Assembly (NCBI GenBank): GCA_963749715.1
Contig: CAVVNR010000008.1
Span: forward strand, 372,001-436,000
Direction: 5' to 3'
DNA length: 64,000 nucleotides
Source: Roseiarcus sp963749715
GTDB lineage: Bacteria; Pseudomonadota; Alphaproteobacteria; Rhizobiales; Beijerinckiaceae
This document shows, in pieces, positions 18,975 through 26,834 of this stretch (its first letter is position 1; every line of letters begins with the position of its first letter). The notes beneath the pieces are model-generated. The model did not search any database. It was given only the letters and a program-made list of their open reading frames with translations, and had not been told where the DNA came from. The translations under genes and the position numbers were made by a program.

Positions 18975-19766
18975 TCTATTCGGGGTCTTTTGGTTCCCTC
19001 ATCCGCCGTCTCGGTCCGAGGCCGCCATGACGCCATGTCGGCCCCGGCGGCTTCGACGTAGCCCGCTTCCTCAACGGAAATAGCGGAGCTCCGCATTTTT
19101 GTCGAATGGCGCGAGGCCATTCGCCGCTGCAAACGTTACGGAAGTCGCGCGTCTCGGACATTGACCGCCGAGGCCAACCGCACCGCGGCTTTGCTCCGCG
19201 CTTGGCCCTCCCGGCGCGGAGCTTTTTGTTGCCCAATCGCCGGAGCGCCTGCTCGGTGTCGGCAGGGAGCGACTGAGCGGTATGGCGTCGCGCCGGCGGC
19301 CACCGGCTCGCGCGATCCAAAAAAATCGGAGCGTTGTCTGCTGGGTCTCCGGAAATATTGATGTAGGCCACGAGCGATGTGGATCGCGCCTGGGAACGCG
19401 GCTTGAGTTTGTGATTTCTTTTTATCAGAAGTTGTGCTAATGCTGTTGGCGTTCTCAGGATCATGCAGCATGGCTCCATCGCTTCGCCTCCTTTCGCCAG
19501 CCTCGTCCATCGGGCCAATCGGGCGCGGGCGGAGCGCGAAAAGATTTTTTGCCCCTGGGGGTCGGCGCAACCCTCTGAAAGGACTGATTTCGGCGAAGGC
19601 GATCCAAGGGAAGCCAAGCCTTTTCCTTTGCCGGGCTTTGCCGAATCTTGCTTGGGCTTGCGGTGGCTTGGCTATATTTGGCTCTGGCTTTGCGATCAGG
19701 TGGAGGAGGGCTGAATTGGCGACCCGAACAGGCGATGACGTGGTTGACGGAGCGGCGAAAATCGCA
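18975..19766. other. About 790 bases without a recognisable gene
   Basis: Open frames here on both strands have Arg/Pro-rich shadow-like translations. One plus-strand stretch (19070-19160, IAELRIFVEWREAIRRCKRY) looks protein-like but has no start and no continuation. A G/T-rich run at 19611-19700 repeats short GGCTTTGCC and GGCTTG words. This could be a decayed gene; I see no function. Confidence 0.4.
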
Positions 19767-20222
19767 ATGACCCAGCACAAGGGACCGCGCCCGTTCACGA
19801 TCGAGGAATTGCACGCCTATCTGGTCGAGATCTTCCCGGAGGTCTGGAAGCGCGGCGACTTTCGGATCGAGGGCCTCGCGCCGATGGCGGCGACGCTGCG
19901 TCTCGTGCATCATCCGAGACACCTGAGATATGGCGGGACGATCTCCGGGCCCGCCATGTTCGCGCTCTGCGACGTCGCGCTCTATGTCGCGATCCTGGGC
20001 GAGGCCGGGCGCGTCGCGCATGCGGTGACCACCAATGTCTCGATCAATTTCCTGCGCAAGCCGGCGCCCGCCGACCTGATCGGCGAGGCCAGGCTGATCA
20101 AGCTCGGCAAGCGGCTCGCGGTCGGCGAGGTGGCGATCTACTCGGCAGGAGAGAGCGAGATGGTCGCCCACGCGACCGGGACCTATTCGATCCCGGCGCG
20201 CGGCGAGGACGCGGCGCCATGA
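19767..20222 (+). CDS. PaaI-family hotdog thioesterase
   Basis: This 151-residue hotdog-fold protein starts at ATG 19767 (MTQHKGPRPFTIEELHAYLV). It contains the characteristic LRYGGTISGPAMFALCDVAL, where the GG..SGPA.....D block forms the central helix and active-site region, and TTNVSINFLRKP in the beta-sheet. PaaI/YbgC-type enzymes hydrolyse acyl- or aryl-CoA thioesters in the cytoplasm; the substrate here is unknown. It lies 148 bases upstream of rplM on the same strand, a pairing common in Hyphomicrobiales. The open frame extends upstream but that part is not conserved-looking; a TTG at 19716 is an alternative start. Confidence 0.8.
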   Translation: MTQHKGPRPFTIEELHAYLVEIFPEVWKRGDFRIEGLAPMAATLRLVHHPRHLRYGGTISGPAMFALCDVALYVAILGEAGRVAHAVTTNVSINFLRKPAPADLIGEARLIKLGKRLAVGEVAIYSAGESEMVAHATGTYSIPARGEDAAP

Positions 20223-20244
20223 CCGCGGCCGGACGCATCCCGTG

Positions 20245-20264
20245 TGCGGTATCATGATACCGCA
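20245..20264. promoter_or_regulatory. Perfect 20-bp palindrome, candidate operator
   Basis: TGCGGTATCATGATACCGCA is a perfect inverted repeat with no spacer, 46 bases upstream of the rplM -35 box and 22 bases past the thioesterase stop. The core GTATCATGATAC resembles operators bound by dimeric GntR-type regulators. No regulator gene is adjacent. As a hairpin it lacks a T-tract, so a protein-binding site is likelier than a terminator. Confidence 0.45.
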
Positions 20265-20309
20265 TCCATGGAACGAGCAGATTTCTTGGCGATTCCGGCA
20301 GCTCGGCCG

Positions 20310-20338
20310 TTGACAACTAGCGCTTGGCGCGGCTAGAA
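20310..20338 (+). promoter_or_regulatory. Sigma-70-type promoter for rplM-rpsI
   Basis: TTGACA (20310-20315) is followed after exactly 17 bases by CTAGAA (20333-20338), placing transcription start about 25-30 bases before the rplM ATG at 20371. This is the clearest housekeeping promoter I see in the window. Confidence 0.55.
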
Positions 20339-20370
20339 GCCCGCCGACTGAAACCAAGCGGACTTATGTC

Positions 20371-20853
20371 ATGTTCGGCAAAACCCATTCGACCAAGACC
20401 GCCGAGGTCGAGAAGAAGTGGCTTCTCATCGACGCCGAGGGCCTCGTCGTCGGCCGCCTCGCTTCGATCGTCGCGATGCGGCTTCGCGGCAAGCACAAGC
20501 CGAGCTTCACCCCCCATGTCGACGACGGCGACAACGTGATCGTGGTCAACGCCGAGAAGGTGGTGTTCACCGGGCGGAAGCGCGACGACAAGGTCTACTA
20601 CCACTACTCGGGCTATATCGGCGGCATCAAGGAGCGCTCGGCCAAGTCGATCCTCGAGGGCAAGTTCCCCGAGCGTATCGTCGAGAAGGCGGTCGAGCGC
20701 ATGCTTCCGCGCGGACCGTTGGGCAAGAAGCAGCTCGGCAACCTGCGCGTCTACAAAGGCCCGGACCACCCGCACGCCGCCCAATCGCCGACCGTGCTCG
20801 ACGTCGCCAAACTCAACCCCAAGAACAGCCGGAGCGCTGAAATCCATGGCTGA
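20371..20853 (+). CDS. rplM: 50S ribosomal protein L13
   Basis: This 160-residue protein includes KKWLLIDAEGLVVGRLASIV, LRGKHKPSFTPHVDDGDNVI, VVNAEKVVFTGRK and the C-terminal GPDHPHAAQSP block, all standard L13 features. L13 is an early assembly protein of the large subunit that binds 23S rRNA. The N-terminus (MFGKTHSTKTAEVEKKW) differs from the usual MKTFSAKPAEVEKKW, so the first dozen residues could reflect an error or a different start. The gene overlaps rpsI by 8 bases and is driven by the promoter at 20310, making a two-gene ribosomal operon. The frame is clean. Confidence 0.95.
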   Translation: MFGKTHSTKTAEVEKKWLLIDAEGLVVGRLASIVAMRLRGKHKPSFTPHVDDGDNVIVVNAEKVVFTGRKRDDKVYYHYSGYIGGIKERSAKSILEGKFPERIVEKAVERMLPRGPLGKKQLGNLRVYKGPDHPHAAQSPTVLDVAKLNPKNSRSAEIHG

Positions 20854-21328
20854 GATCCTCGCATCCCTCGCCGACCTCAAAGGGTCGGCCGCCGCGCCCG
20901 CGCCCGCCGAGGCGCCGATCCATGTCCAGAAGCTCGACAAGCTCGGCCGCGCCTACGCGACCGGAAAACGCAAGAACGCGGTGGCGCGCGTCTGGATCAA
21001 GCCGGGCAGGGGCTTGGCGACCGTCAACGGCAAGCCGCTCGATCAATATTTCGCCCGGCCCGTCCTGCGGATGATCCTGAGCCAGCCGCTGGTTGTCGTG
21101 AACCGCATCACCCAGTACGACCTGACCGTGACCGTGACCGGCGGCGGCCTTTCCGGGCAGGCGGGGGCGGTGCGCCACGGCCTCGCCAAGGCGCTGACCC
21201 ATTTCGAGCCGGACCTCAGACCCGCGCTCAAGAAGGAAGGGTTCCTCACCCGCAATTCGCGCGTGGTCGAGCGCAAGAAGTACGGGCACCGCAAGGCGCG
21301 CGCGAGCTTCCAGTTCTCCAAGCGCTGA
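20846..21328 (+). CDS. rpsI: 30S ribosomal protein S9
   Basis: This 160-residue S9 has an alphaproteobacterial N-terminal extension (LADLKGSAAAPAPAEAPIHV). The core follows: AYATGKRKNAVARVWIKPG, GGGLSGQAGAVRHGLAKAL, and the tRNA-contacting tail RKKYGHRKARASFQFSKR ending in the conserved KR. S9 sits in the small-subunit head with its tail reaching the P-site tRNA. It overlaps the end of rplM by 8 bases. Immediately after its stop lies the truncated vapC on the opposite strand, so the usual downstream neighbour argC is displaced by about 1.65 kb. Confidence 0.95.
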   Translation: MAEILASLADLKGSAAAPAPAEAPIHVQKLDKLGRAYATGKRKNAVARVWIKPGRGLATVNGKPLDQYFARPVLRMILSQPLVVVNRITQYDLTVTVTGGGLSGQAGAVRHGLAKALTHFEPDLRPALKKEGFLTRNSRVVERKKYGHRKARASFQFSKR

Positions 21329-21331
21329 GCT

Positions 21332-21666
21332 GTGTGGGCGTCATGGACCAGATTGCCCGCAAGCCAGGGAAGTTCGCCGACGACCTGCGCTGCAACGTCG
21401 GCGTGCCGCTCGGTCGCAACCAAAACGCCGAGCCCCGGCGAGGCCAGGAGGGCAGAGAGGAACGCCATCGCCTGCCTTGCATTCCAAGGCTTCCGCGAGA
21501 TGCGGGGGTGCGTCCTCACCCGCATGAATTCATACAAGATGGACCAGGTCACGTACCATGCGTCGGGCCGGCGTCGTCGCCGCTCGATCCACTCGCTGCA
21601 CTTGCCATGCCGATCTGAATCCGCGTCTGCGGTGTAGACGAGGATGTTGGCGTCGACGACGAGCAC
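21332..21666 (-). pseudogene. vapC: VapC-type PIN-domain toxin, C-terminally truncated
   Basis: A GTG start at 21666 gives MLVVDANILVYTADADSDRH, with the first PIN aspartate in VVDAN. ILYEFMRV (catalytic glutamate) and NLVHDAHTA (third acidic residue) follow. PIN toxins are metal-dependent ribonucleases, usually cutting tRNA or rRNA. The expected C-terminal segment, with a fourth acidic residue in a TRDxDF-like motif, is missing: the sequence reaches the rpsI stop codon directly after HTA, and the open frame then runs antisense through rpsI to 21043, producing unrelated residues. The toxin is therefore probably inactive. It begins 2 bases after the antitoxin stop, the normal vapBC arrangement. 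Confidence 0.75.
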
Positions 21667-21668
21667 CG

Positions 21669-21895
21669 CTAACGACCTTCCATCGCCTGATACAGGGCCT
21701 CCCGATCAGCGATGTCGACCAGAGCGCCGCCACCATGGAAGGTCGGGAGCGGCGCGAACTCGGCCGGTTTCCTCTGGGAGTTGAAGAAATTCCGCAAAGC
21801 GGTCTCGACCAGATCCGACGTCGTTCGCCCTTGACGCGCTGCCTGACGCCTGAGCTCGCGAGGACCGTTTCGTCCATATTGAGCGTCGTCTTCAT
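21669..21895 (-). pseudogene. vapB: VapB-type ribbon-helix-helix antitoxin, frameshifted
   Basis: From ATG 21895 the protein reads MKTTLNMDETVLA, then after a frame change near 21855 ELRRQAARQGRTTSDLVETA and LRNFF. This is a ribbon-helix-helix DNA-binding domain of the CopG/VapB type. The C-terminal toxin-binding part ends EALYQAMEGR at 21669. With the indel corrected it is about 75 residues, a usual size. Such antitoxins bind the toxin and repress their own promoter. An alternative ATG at 21907 would add four residues. The repeat array at 21984-22056 lies about 90 bases upstream of the start. Confidence 0.7.
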
Positions 21896-21983
21896 ATGGG
21901 AATCCATACGGCGGGGACGGCTGTATGTCCACCTTCCAGCGTTTTTGCGGTCGCAGCCGGGGCGCTGCCTGTATGCCAATATT

Positions 21984-22056
21984 CTCCCTGTTCCTGAAAT
22001 AAATCTCCCTGTTATCGAGCAAAAATCTGCCTGTTGTGGATCAAAAACTCCCTGTT
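21984..22056 (+). repeat. Four-unit CTCCCTGTT array, copy A
   Basis: CTCCCTGTT occurs at 21984, 22005, 22027 (as CTGCCTGTT) and 22048, spaced 21, 22 and 21 bases. Linkers are AT-rich and end in CAAAAA. Copy B at 41262-41335 has the same four-unit order, the same strand and nearly the same spacing. Two helical turns per unit would put each motif on one DNA face. It is not CRISPR because units are only 21-22 bases in total. Confidence 0.8.
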
Positions 22057-22341
22057 CGCGAGCGCCTTCCTATGGCGCTCCGGCGGCTTTTTCCTCGGCC
22101 CGGAGATCGCTTTTCCGCTCCTGAAGCTGCCGAAAGGGGCCTGAATCCGCAATGGTTTCAAGGTCGTTTGTGTTTTTCTTTACAGAAAGAAACTCCTCAT
22201 GCTAGGTTAGTTTTTGTGTAAGTTCGAAGTTCGAGATTCGGCGCGATGGCCGCGAGCAAATTTCGTTTTCTGTTTTTTCAGTTCGTGGCGGAGATTTCTA
22301 TGGGGTCCTGTCAAGAGAGCAGCGCGGGCCGGATCAGTTCA

Positions 22342-22810
22342 ATGGCGAGGCGTTCTAGCGGGCTGGGGATTGGCTTGAGACTGGTCTTGCTCCTGATCGG
22401 CGCGGCTCTCGTTGCGGGTCGCGCGGAGGCGCTCGAATGGCGCTGGAGCTACGAGGGCGTGGGCGTGTCGGCCTCAGGCTCCTTCACGACCAAAGACACG
22501 CCGGACGCCGACGGCTTCTACGAGATCACCGCGCTCGCCGGGCAGGCGAACGGCGTCGCGATCGCCGGCCTTCAGCCGCCCGGGACGGCGATCCCGGCAA
22601 CGAGGGCTATCCGGTCGACAACCTTGTCCGCGCCGCCTTCCCGCAACTGTCGAAGCACGGCTTCGGATATGGACTCGCGAGCGGCGCCTACGACAATCCT
22701 TTCTATGGCGCGCATTTCGTCCGCCCGGTTATTACGCTTTCTTCTCCGACCCCGCGAACCGCAAGACGAGCGAACCGGCTGTTGTCTTCAAGGCGGCCAT
22801 CGTCCCCTGA
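22342..22810 (+). pseudogene. Secreted protein resembling PEP-CTERM-type exported proteins, frameshifted
   Basis: The ATG at 22342 gives MARRSSGLGIGLRLVLLLIG, then AALVAGRAEALEW, a signal peptide with probable cleavage after AEA. The mature part WSYEGVGVSASGSFTTKDTP, GFYEITALAGQANGVAIAGL, then after a frame change PGNEGYPVDNLVRAAFPQLS and GFGYGLASGAYDNPFYGAHF resembles small exported proteins sometimes found with PEP-CTERM anchors. No anchor is visible in the last frame (ending VFKAAIVP at 22810). Frame changes fall near 22600 and 22730. Function is unknown. It lies in the segment separating rpsI from argC. Confidence 0.5.
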
Positions 22811-22978
22811 CTGCATAAGTTCGGACCGGCATCCCGTCTTGACCATGACGGCCGTTTGTACGAAAGACGCGTCTCATGACCGCCCGCTCATCCATCCAAC
22901 TCCGACGACGCTGAAATAGGCGCGAGTTCGCGCGCGAGCGCGACTTATCTTTCGGCTTTCGGATTTGGCGAGGCGATC

Positions 22979-23893
22979 ATGGCGGCGAAAATCTTCATCG
23001 ACGGCGAAGCGGGCACCACCGGCCTGCAGATCAGGGACAAGCTCGCGGGCTTGTCCGGCATCGAGCTCGTGAGCCTTCCGCCCGAGGCGCGCAAGGATAA
23101 GGCCGCCAAGCAGAAGCTCTATGGCGAAGTCGATGTCGTCATCCTTTGCCTGCCGGACGAGGCGGCGAAAGAGGCGGTCCATCTCATCGACGGGATGGGC
23201 GCCGACGCGCCGCGGGTGATCGACGCCTCTTCCGCCCATCGCGTCGCGCCGGGCTGGACCTACGGCTTTCCCGAACTCGCCGCGGGGCAGTCGGAGGCGG
23301 TCGCTGCCGCCAAAAAGGTCAGCAATCCCGGCTGTCACGCGACCGGCGCGATCGCGCTTCTGCGTCCGCTGACCGACGCCGGGCTCCTGCCCAAGGACGC
23401 GCCGGTCTCGATCGGCTCGGTCAGCGGCTATTCGGGCGGGGGCAAGTCGATGATCGAGGCCTACGAGAGCGGCCGCGCGCCGGCGTTCGAGCTCTATGGG
23501 CTTGCGCTCGAGCACAAGCACATGCCCGAAATCCAGCGCTATTCGGGTCTCACGGCGCGGCCGATCTTCGCCCCCTCGGTCGGCAATTTCCGCCAGGGCA
23601 TGCTGGTCAGCGCGCCCTTGCACCTCGACGCGCTCCCTGGCAAGCCGACGGCGGCCGACCTTGCCGCTGCATTCAAGAAGCACTATCGCCGCCAGAAGCA
23701 TTTCCGCGTCATGGAGAGCGGCGCCGCCGCGCGGATCGAGCCGGAATCGCTCAACGGCACGAACGACATCGAGATCCACGTGTTCGCCAGCGAGGCGCGC
23801 CGCCAGGCGCTGCTGGTCGCCAAGTTCGACAATCTCGGCAAGGGCGCCTCGGGCGCGGCGGCGCAGAACCTCATGCTGATGCTGGGCCGATGA
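22979..23893 (+). CDS. argC: N-acetyl-gamma-glutamyl-phosphate reductase (type 2)
   Basis: ArgC reduces N-acetylglutamyl phosphate to the semialdehyde with NADPH, the third step of arginine synthesis. The 304-residue length and start MAAKIFIDGEAGTTGLQIRD mark the short type 2 form. The nucleotide-binding loop is DGEAGTTG, the catalytic cysteine is in SNPGCHATG, and the active-site histidine is in LEHKHMPEI. The frame is intact. In many Hyphomicrobiales argC directly follows rplM-rpsI; here about 1.65 kb containing vapBC, a repeat array and a secreted-protein gene intervene. Transcription is therefore probably independent of the ribosomal operon. Confidence 0.93.
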   Translation: MAAKIFIDGEAGTTGLQIRDKLAGLSGIELVSLPPEARKDKAAKQKLYGEVDVVILCLPDEAAKEAVHLIDGMGADAPRVIDASSAHRVAPGWTYGFPELAAGQSEAVAAAKKVSNPGCHATGAIALLRPLTDAGLLPKDAPVSIGSVSGYSGGGKSMIEAYESGRAPAFELYGLALEHKHMPEIQRYSGLTARPIFAPSVGNFRQGMLVSAPLHLDALPGKPTAADLAAAFKKHYRRQKHFRVMESGAAARIEPESLNGTNDIEIHVFASEARRQALLVAKFDNLGKGASGAAAQNLMLMLGR

Positions 23894-23910
23894 GAGCGCC
23901 GGGGCCGGAT

Positions 23911-24231
23911 TTAAGGTCTGAGCGCGCGCGCCCCGAACAGCCAACGGCCGAGAGCGCGAATGGCGCCCTCCAGAACGAGGCCCGCGAGATAAGCGAGCCC
24001 GACGCCAAAGACGCCCGCGGCGACGACCCTCCCGGTCATATCTCCGCCGAACGCGTAAGACCCGCCGTCTAGCGCCCGCATGACGAGCGTGAAGGGCAGG
24101 GCGGCGAGCGACAGCGGAAGGTCGGCGAACCACGTTCCCGCGCGCATCAAATAGTCGACGTAGAGGGCAAGAAACGCCAGCGCGTAGAGGGCGGCGAAGA
24201 CGACGCCCGTCCACGACCGCAGGCGTATCAT
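23911..24231 (-). CDS. Small membrane protein of unknown function
   Basis: This 106-residue frame has three hydrophobic helices: WTGVVFAALYALAFLALYVD, LPLSLAALPFTLVMRAL, and VVAAGVFGVGLAYLAGLVL. The first two and the ending (GRWLFGARALRP) suggest a small inner-membrane protein. It starts 10 bases past the FAH-family gene on the same strand and converges on argC. I recognise no family. The composition and helix spacing make it more than a chance frame, but a functional call is not possible. Confidence 0.55.
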   Translation of the reverse strand: MIRLRSWTGVVFAALYALAFLALYVDYLMRAGTWFADLPLSLAALPFTLVMRALDGGSYAFGGDMTGRVVAAGVFGVGLAYLAGLVLEGAIRALGRWLFGARALRP

Positions 24232-24241
24232 TGCTTTCAGC

Positions 24242-25093
24242 TCAATCGGCCTTCCACGCGACGACGCGCTGGGCCTGACGTCCGAGCCCGTCGATCCCGA
24301 GCGCCATCGTGTCGCCGGCCTTCAAGAACCGCGGCGGCTTCTTGCCCTGGCCGACGCCGGGCGGCGTGCCGGTCGTGATGACGTCCCCCGGCTCGAGGAT
24401 CATGAACTGCGAGATATAGGAGATGAGCGTTTTCACCCCGAACACCATGGTCGCGGTCGATCCGGTCTGCATCCGCTCGCCATTGACGTCGAGCCAGATG
24501 TCGAGCGCCTGCACGTCCTTAATCTCGTCCGGCGTGACCAGCCACGGCCCAAGCGGGCCGAAGGTGGGGGCGCTCTTGCCCTTCACCCACTGGCCGGACC
24601 GTTCAAGCTGAAACTCGCGCTCCGAGACGTCGTTGCAGATGCAATAGCCGGCGACGTGGGCGAGGGCCCTGTCCTCGTTGACATAGCTCGCGCGCGTGCC
24701 GATCACGATCGCAAGCTCCGCCTCCCAGTCGGTCTTTTTCGATCCCCTCGGGATCACGACGTCGTCGTTCGGGCCGATGACGCAGGAGGGCGCCTTGGTG
24801 AACAGCACCGGCTCCTTGGGGACCGACATGCCCAACTCGGCTGCATGATCGGCATAGTTGAGCCCGACCGCGACGAAATTGCCGACCCGCCGCAGACACG
24901 GCCCGATCCGAGGCGCCCCGCGCACCGCGGGCAGGGTGTCCGGCTTGAGCTTGGCTAGGCGCGCGAGCACGCGTGGAGCGAGCGTGTCCGCGTCGATGTC
25001 CGCCACCACCTCGCTGAGGTCCCTGAGCTTGCCGGTCCGGTCGACGAGCGCCGGCCTTTCCTTGCCCGCCCTGCCATATCGCACGAGTTTCAT
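24242..25093 (-). CDS. Fumarylacetoacetate hydrolase family protein
   Basis: This 283-residue protein starts MKLVRYGRAGKERPALVDRT. Its FAH fold includes NFVAVGLNYADHAAELGMSV, the metal-ligand region KKTDWEAELAIVIG, YCICNDVSEREFQ, KGKSAPTFGPLGPWLVT, and GDVITTGTPPGVGQGKKPPR. The family cleaves or decarboxylates beta-keto acids such as acylpyruvates and oxaloacetate using Mg2+. The overall pattern resembles the 2-hydroxyhepta-2,4-diene-1,7-dioate isomerase or acylpyruvase group, but substrate assignment is not possible. A longer frame reaches 25168, but 25093 matches the family start. It is followed by the small membrane protein and has no catabolic cluster around it. Confidence 0.85.
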   Translation of the reverse strand: MKLVRYGRAGKERPALVDRTGKLRDLSEVVADIDADTLAPRVLARLAKLKPDTLPAVRGAPRIGPCLRRVGNFVAVGLNYADHAAELGMSVPKEPVLFTKAPSCVIGPNDDVVIPRGSKKTDWEAELAIVIGTRASYVNEDRALAHVAGYCICNDVSEREFQLERSGQWVKGKSAPTFGPLGPWLVTPDEIKDVQALDIWLDVNGERMQTGSTATMVFGVKTLISYISQFMILEPGDVITTGTPPGVGQGKKPPRFLKAGDTMALGIDGLGRQAQRVVAWKAD

Positions 25094-25496
25094 CACTCCT
25101 CCCCAGATGGAATCGGCCCCGAGCAGGGGCGGAACAGGTCGCGCCGCGCCGTTTGGGCGGTCGATCAATCACAACAAACGCTTGCGGCGACGCCCCGTCA
25201 ATCCTCGCGGCCCCCGGCGACCCGTAGCCCACGCGAGAACAACGAAAATTTGAAGCCGGAGCCCTTGGATTTTGGGCCAAGTCCGTACTATATACTTATT
25301 GCTCGCGCCGTTGCTTGTGGCGGCTGCTTGGGGCGGTCGCGGGCTGGGACGCATCGCAAGCCGCGAAGATATGCGCCTATAGTCCAATTTCAGGCTTGAT
25401 CATGGTTTCATAAAAATGTCATGTGCTGCGGCTGCTCGACAAAGTCTATAGACAGCCGCCTTATGGTAATAACTGAAACGCGAAAAGAACCTCAAT
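25094..25496. other. Divergent intergenic region between FAH-family gene and NYN gene
   Basis: About 400 bases with no gene. It must hold the promoters of the leftward FAH-family gene and the rightward NYN gene. AT-rich patches lie at 25285-25305 (TACTATATACTTATTG) and 25455-25495 (CTTATGGTAATAACTG), the latter close to the NYN start, but I cannot fix a -35/-10 pair with confidence. Confidence 0.4.
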
Positions 25497-26105
25497 ATGT
25501 CATCATTGGAACGGATCGCCTTATTTATTGATGGGGCAAATCTCTACGCAAGCGCCAAAGCTCTCGGGTTCGACATAGACTATAAACGGCTTCTGAGAGA
25601 ATTCCAGGCAAAGGGCCGTCTAATTCGAGCGTTCTATTACACCGCTCTGGTCGACGATCAAGAATATTCGTCGGTCCGCCCACTGGTCGACTGGCTTGAC
25701 TACAATGGCTATTCGGTCGTGACGAAACCCACGAAGGAGTTCGTCGACTCGACCGGACGCCGCAAAATCAAGGGCAACATGGATATCGAACTCGCGGTGA
25801 ACGCCATGGACATGGCGCCGCATCTGGACCTGATGGTCCTGTTCTCCGGCGACGGCGACTTCCGGTCGCTGGTCGAATCGATCCAGCGCAAGGGCGTCCG
25901 GGTCGCCGTCGTATCGACGATTTCCACCCAGCCGCCGATGGTGGCCGACGAGCTGCGCCGTCAGGCGGATGAGTTTATCGATCTCGTCCATCTTATCCCG
26001 CGGATCGGGCGCGATCCGGGCGAGCGGCCCGCGCGCCCTGTCGATCATCGCCGCGCCCAGTCGTATGGGCCGATCCAACAGCCGGCCGAAGAATTGCGCG
26101 AGTAG
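25497..26105 (+). CDS. NYN (LabA-like) domain protein
   Basis: This 202-residue protein has the NYN/PIN-like ribonuclease fold: the first acidic site is in ALFIDGANLYASA, the middle in KGNMDIELAVNAMDMA, and the third in LFSGDGDFRSLVES. VAVVSTISTQPPMVADELRR and the C-terminal helix ADEFIDLVHL complete the domain, and a disordered basic tail follows. NYN proteins are thought to be metal-dependent RNases; LabA itself affects clock output in cyanobacteria, which does not transfer here. The gene is 18 bases upstream of a uracil-DNA glycosylase, a pair conserved in Hyphomicrobiales, so an operon is likely. Confidence 0.88.
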   Translation: MSSLERIALFIDGANLYASAKALGFDIDYKRLLREFQAKGRLIRAFYYTALVDDQEYSSVRPLVDWLDYNGYSVVTKPTKEFVDSTGRRKIKGNMDIELAVNAMDMAPHLDLMVLFSGDGDFRSLVESIQRKGVRVAVVSTISTQPPMVADELRRQADEFIDLVHLIPRIGRDPGERPARPVDHRRAQSYGPIQQPAEELRE

Positions 26106-26123
26106 GTCGCGAGGCCACGGGTC

Positions 26124-26795
26124 GTGGCCTTCGATGTCGGCCCGGAGCCCGGCTGTGCGGATTGTCCCCGCCTCGCCGCGTACCGCACCGTAAACCGGGC
26201 CGAGCACCCGGAGTGGTCGAATGCTCCGGTGGCCTCGTTCGGCGAGTCGGACGCGCGCCTGCTGATTGTCGGACTGGCGCCGGGATTGCGCGGCGCCAAC
26301 CGCACCGGGCGACCCTTCACCGGGGACCACGCCGGGGAGCTTCTTTATCGCACGCTGATCGACTACGGCTTCGCCTCAGGGACCTATGATCGCCGGCCGG
26401 ACGACGGGCTCAGGCTGGTAGATTGCGCGATCGTCAACGCCGTCCGTTGTGTCCCGCCGCAGAACAAGCCCACCCCAAAAGAAATCGCGACCTGCCGCCG
26501 GTATCTGACGCCGGCGATCTCCTCCCTGCCGCGATTGCGGATACTGCTCGCGCTCGGCCGGATCGCCCATGAGAGCGCGCTGCGCGCGATCGACCTCAGC
26601 CCGGCGAAATTTCCCTTCGCCCACGGGGCTCGGCATGCGCTGGGGCGAATTGGCCTCGCCCTCTTCGACAGCTATCACTGCTCGCGCTACAACACCAACA
26701 CCGGCGTGCTGACGGCAGCGATGTTTCGCCAAGTCTTCGCCTCGATCCGCGTCGAATTCAATCGCGTGGACGGGCCAGGCGAAGTCGTGGGATGA
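26124..26795 (+). CDS. Family 5 uracil-DNA glycosylase (UDGb-type)
   Basis: A GTG start at 26124 gives 223 residues. The N-terminal GCADCPRLAAYR supplies the first Fe-S cysteines, and the active-site loop LAPGLRGANRTGRPFTGDHA is the UDGb motif A. VNAVRCVPPQNKPTPKEIAT and TCRRYL add further cysteines and substrate contacts, and DSYHCSRYNTNTG is the C-terminal DNA-binding loop. The enzyme removes uracil and other deaminated bases from DNA to start base-excision repair. It lacks the polar aspartate of family 1 enzymes, as expected. It is probably cotranscribed with the NYN gene. Confidence 0.88.
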   Translation: MAFDVGPEPGCADCPRLAAYRTVNRAEHPEWSNAPVASFGESDARLLIVGLAPGLRGANRTGRPFTGDHAGELLYRTLIDYGFASGTYDRRPDDGLRLVDCAIVNAVRCVPPQNKPTPKEIATCRRYLTPAISSLPRLRILLALGRIAHESALRAIDLSPAKFPFAHGARHALGRIGLALFDSYHCSRYNTNTGVLTAAMFRQVFASIRVEFNRVDGPGEVVG

Positions 26796-26834
26796 GAGGT
26801 TGGAGCGCGACCCGCGGGACGCGCCGCAATTGGA

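Noticed and set aside
18975..19766. Long minus-strand frames (up to 220 codons)
   Set aside because: Arg/Ala/Pro-rich shadows with no motifs and no sensible start.
21043..21331. C-terminal extension of VapC through rpsI
   Set aside because: These residues are antisense translation of rpsI and do not resemble a PIN domain.
21984..22056. CTCCCTGTT array as a mini-CRISPR
   Set aside because: Unit length of 21-22 bases leaves only about 12 bases between motifs, with conserved linkers and no cas genes.
22874..24214. 446-codon minus-strand frame
   Set aside because: Antisense of argC, which is complete with active-site Cys and His.
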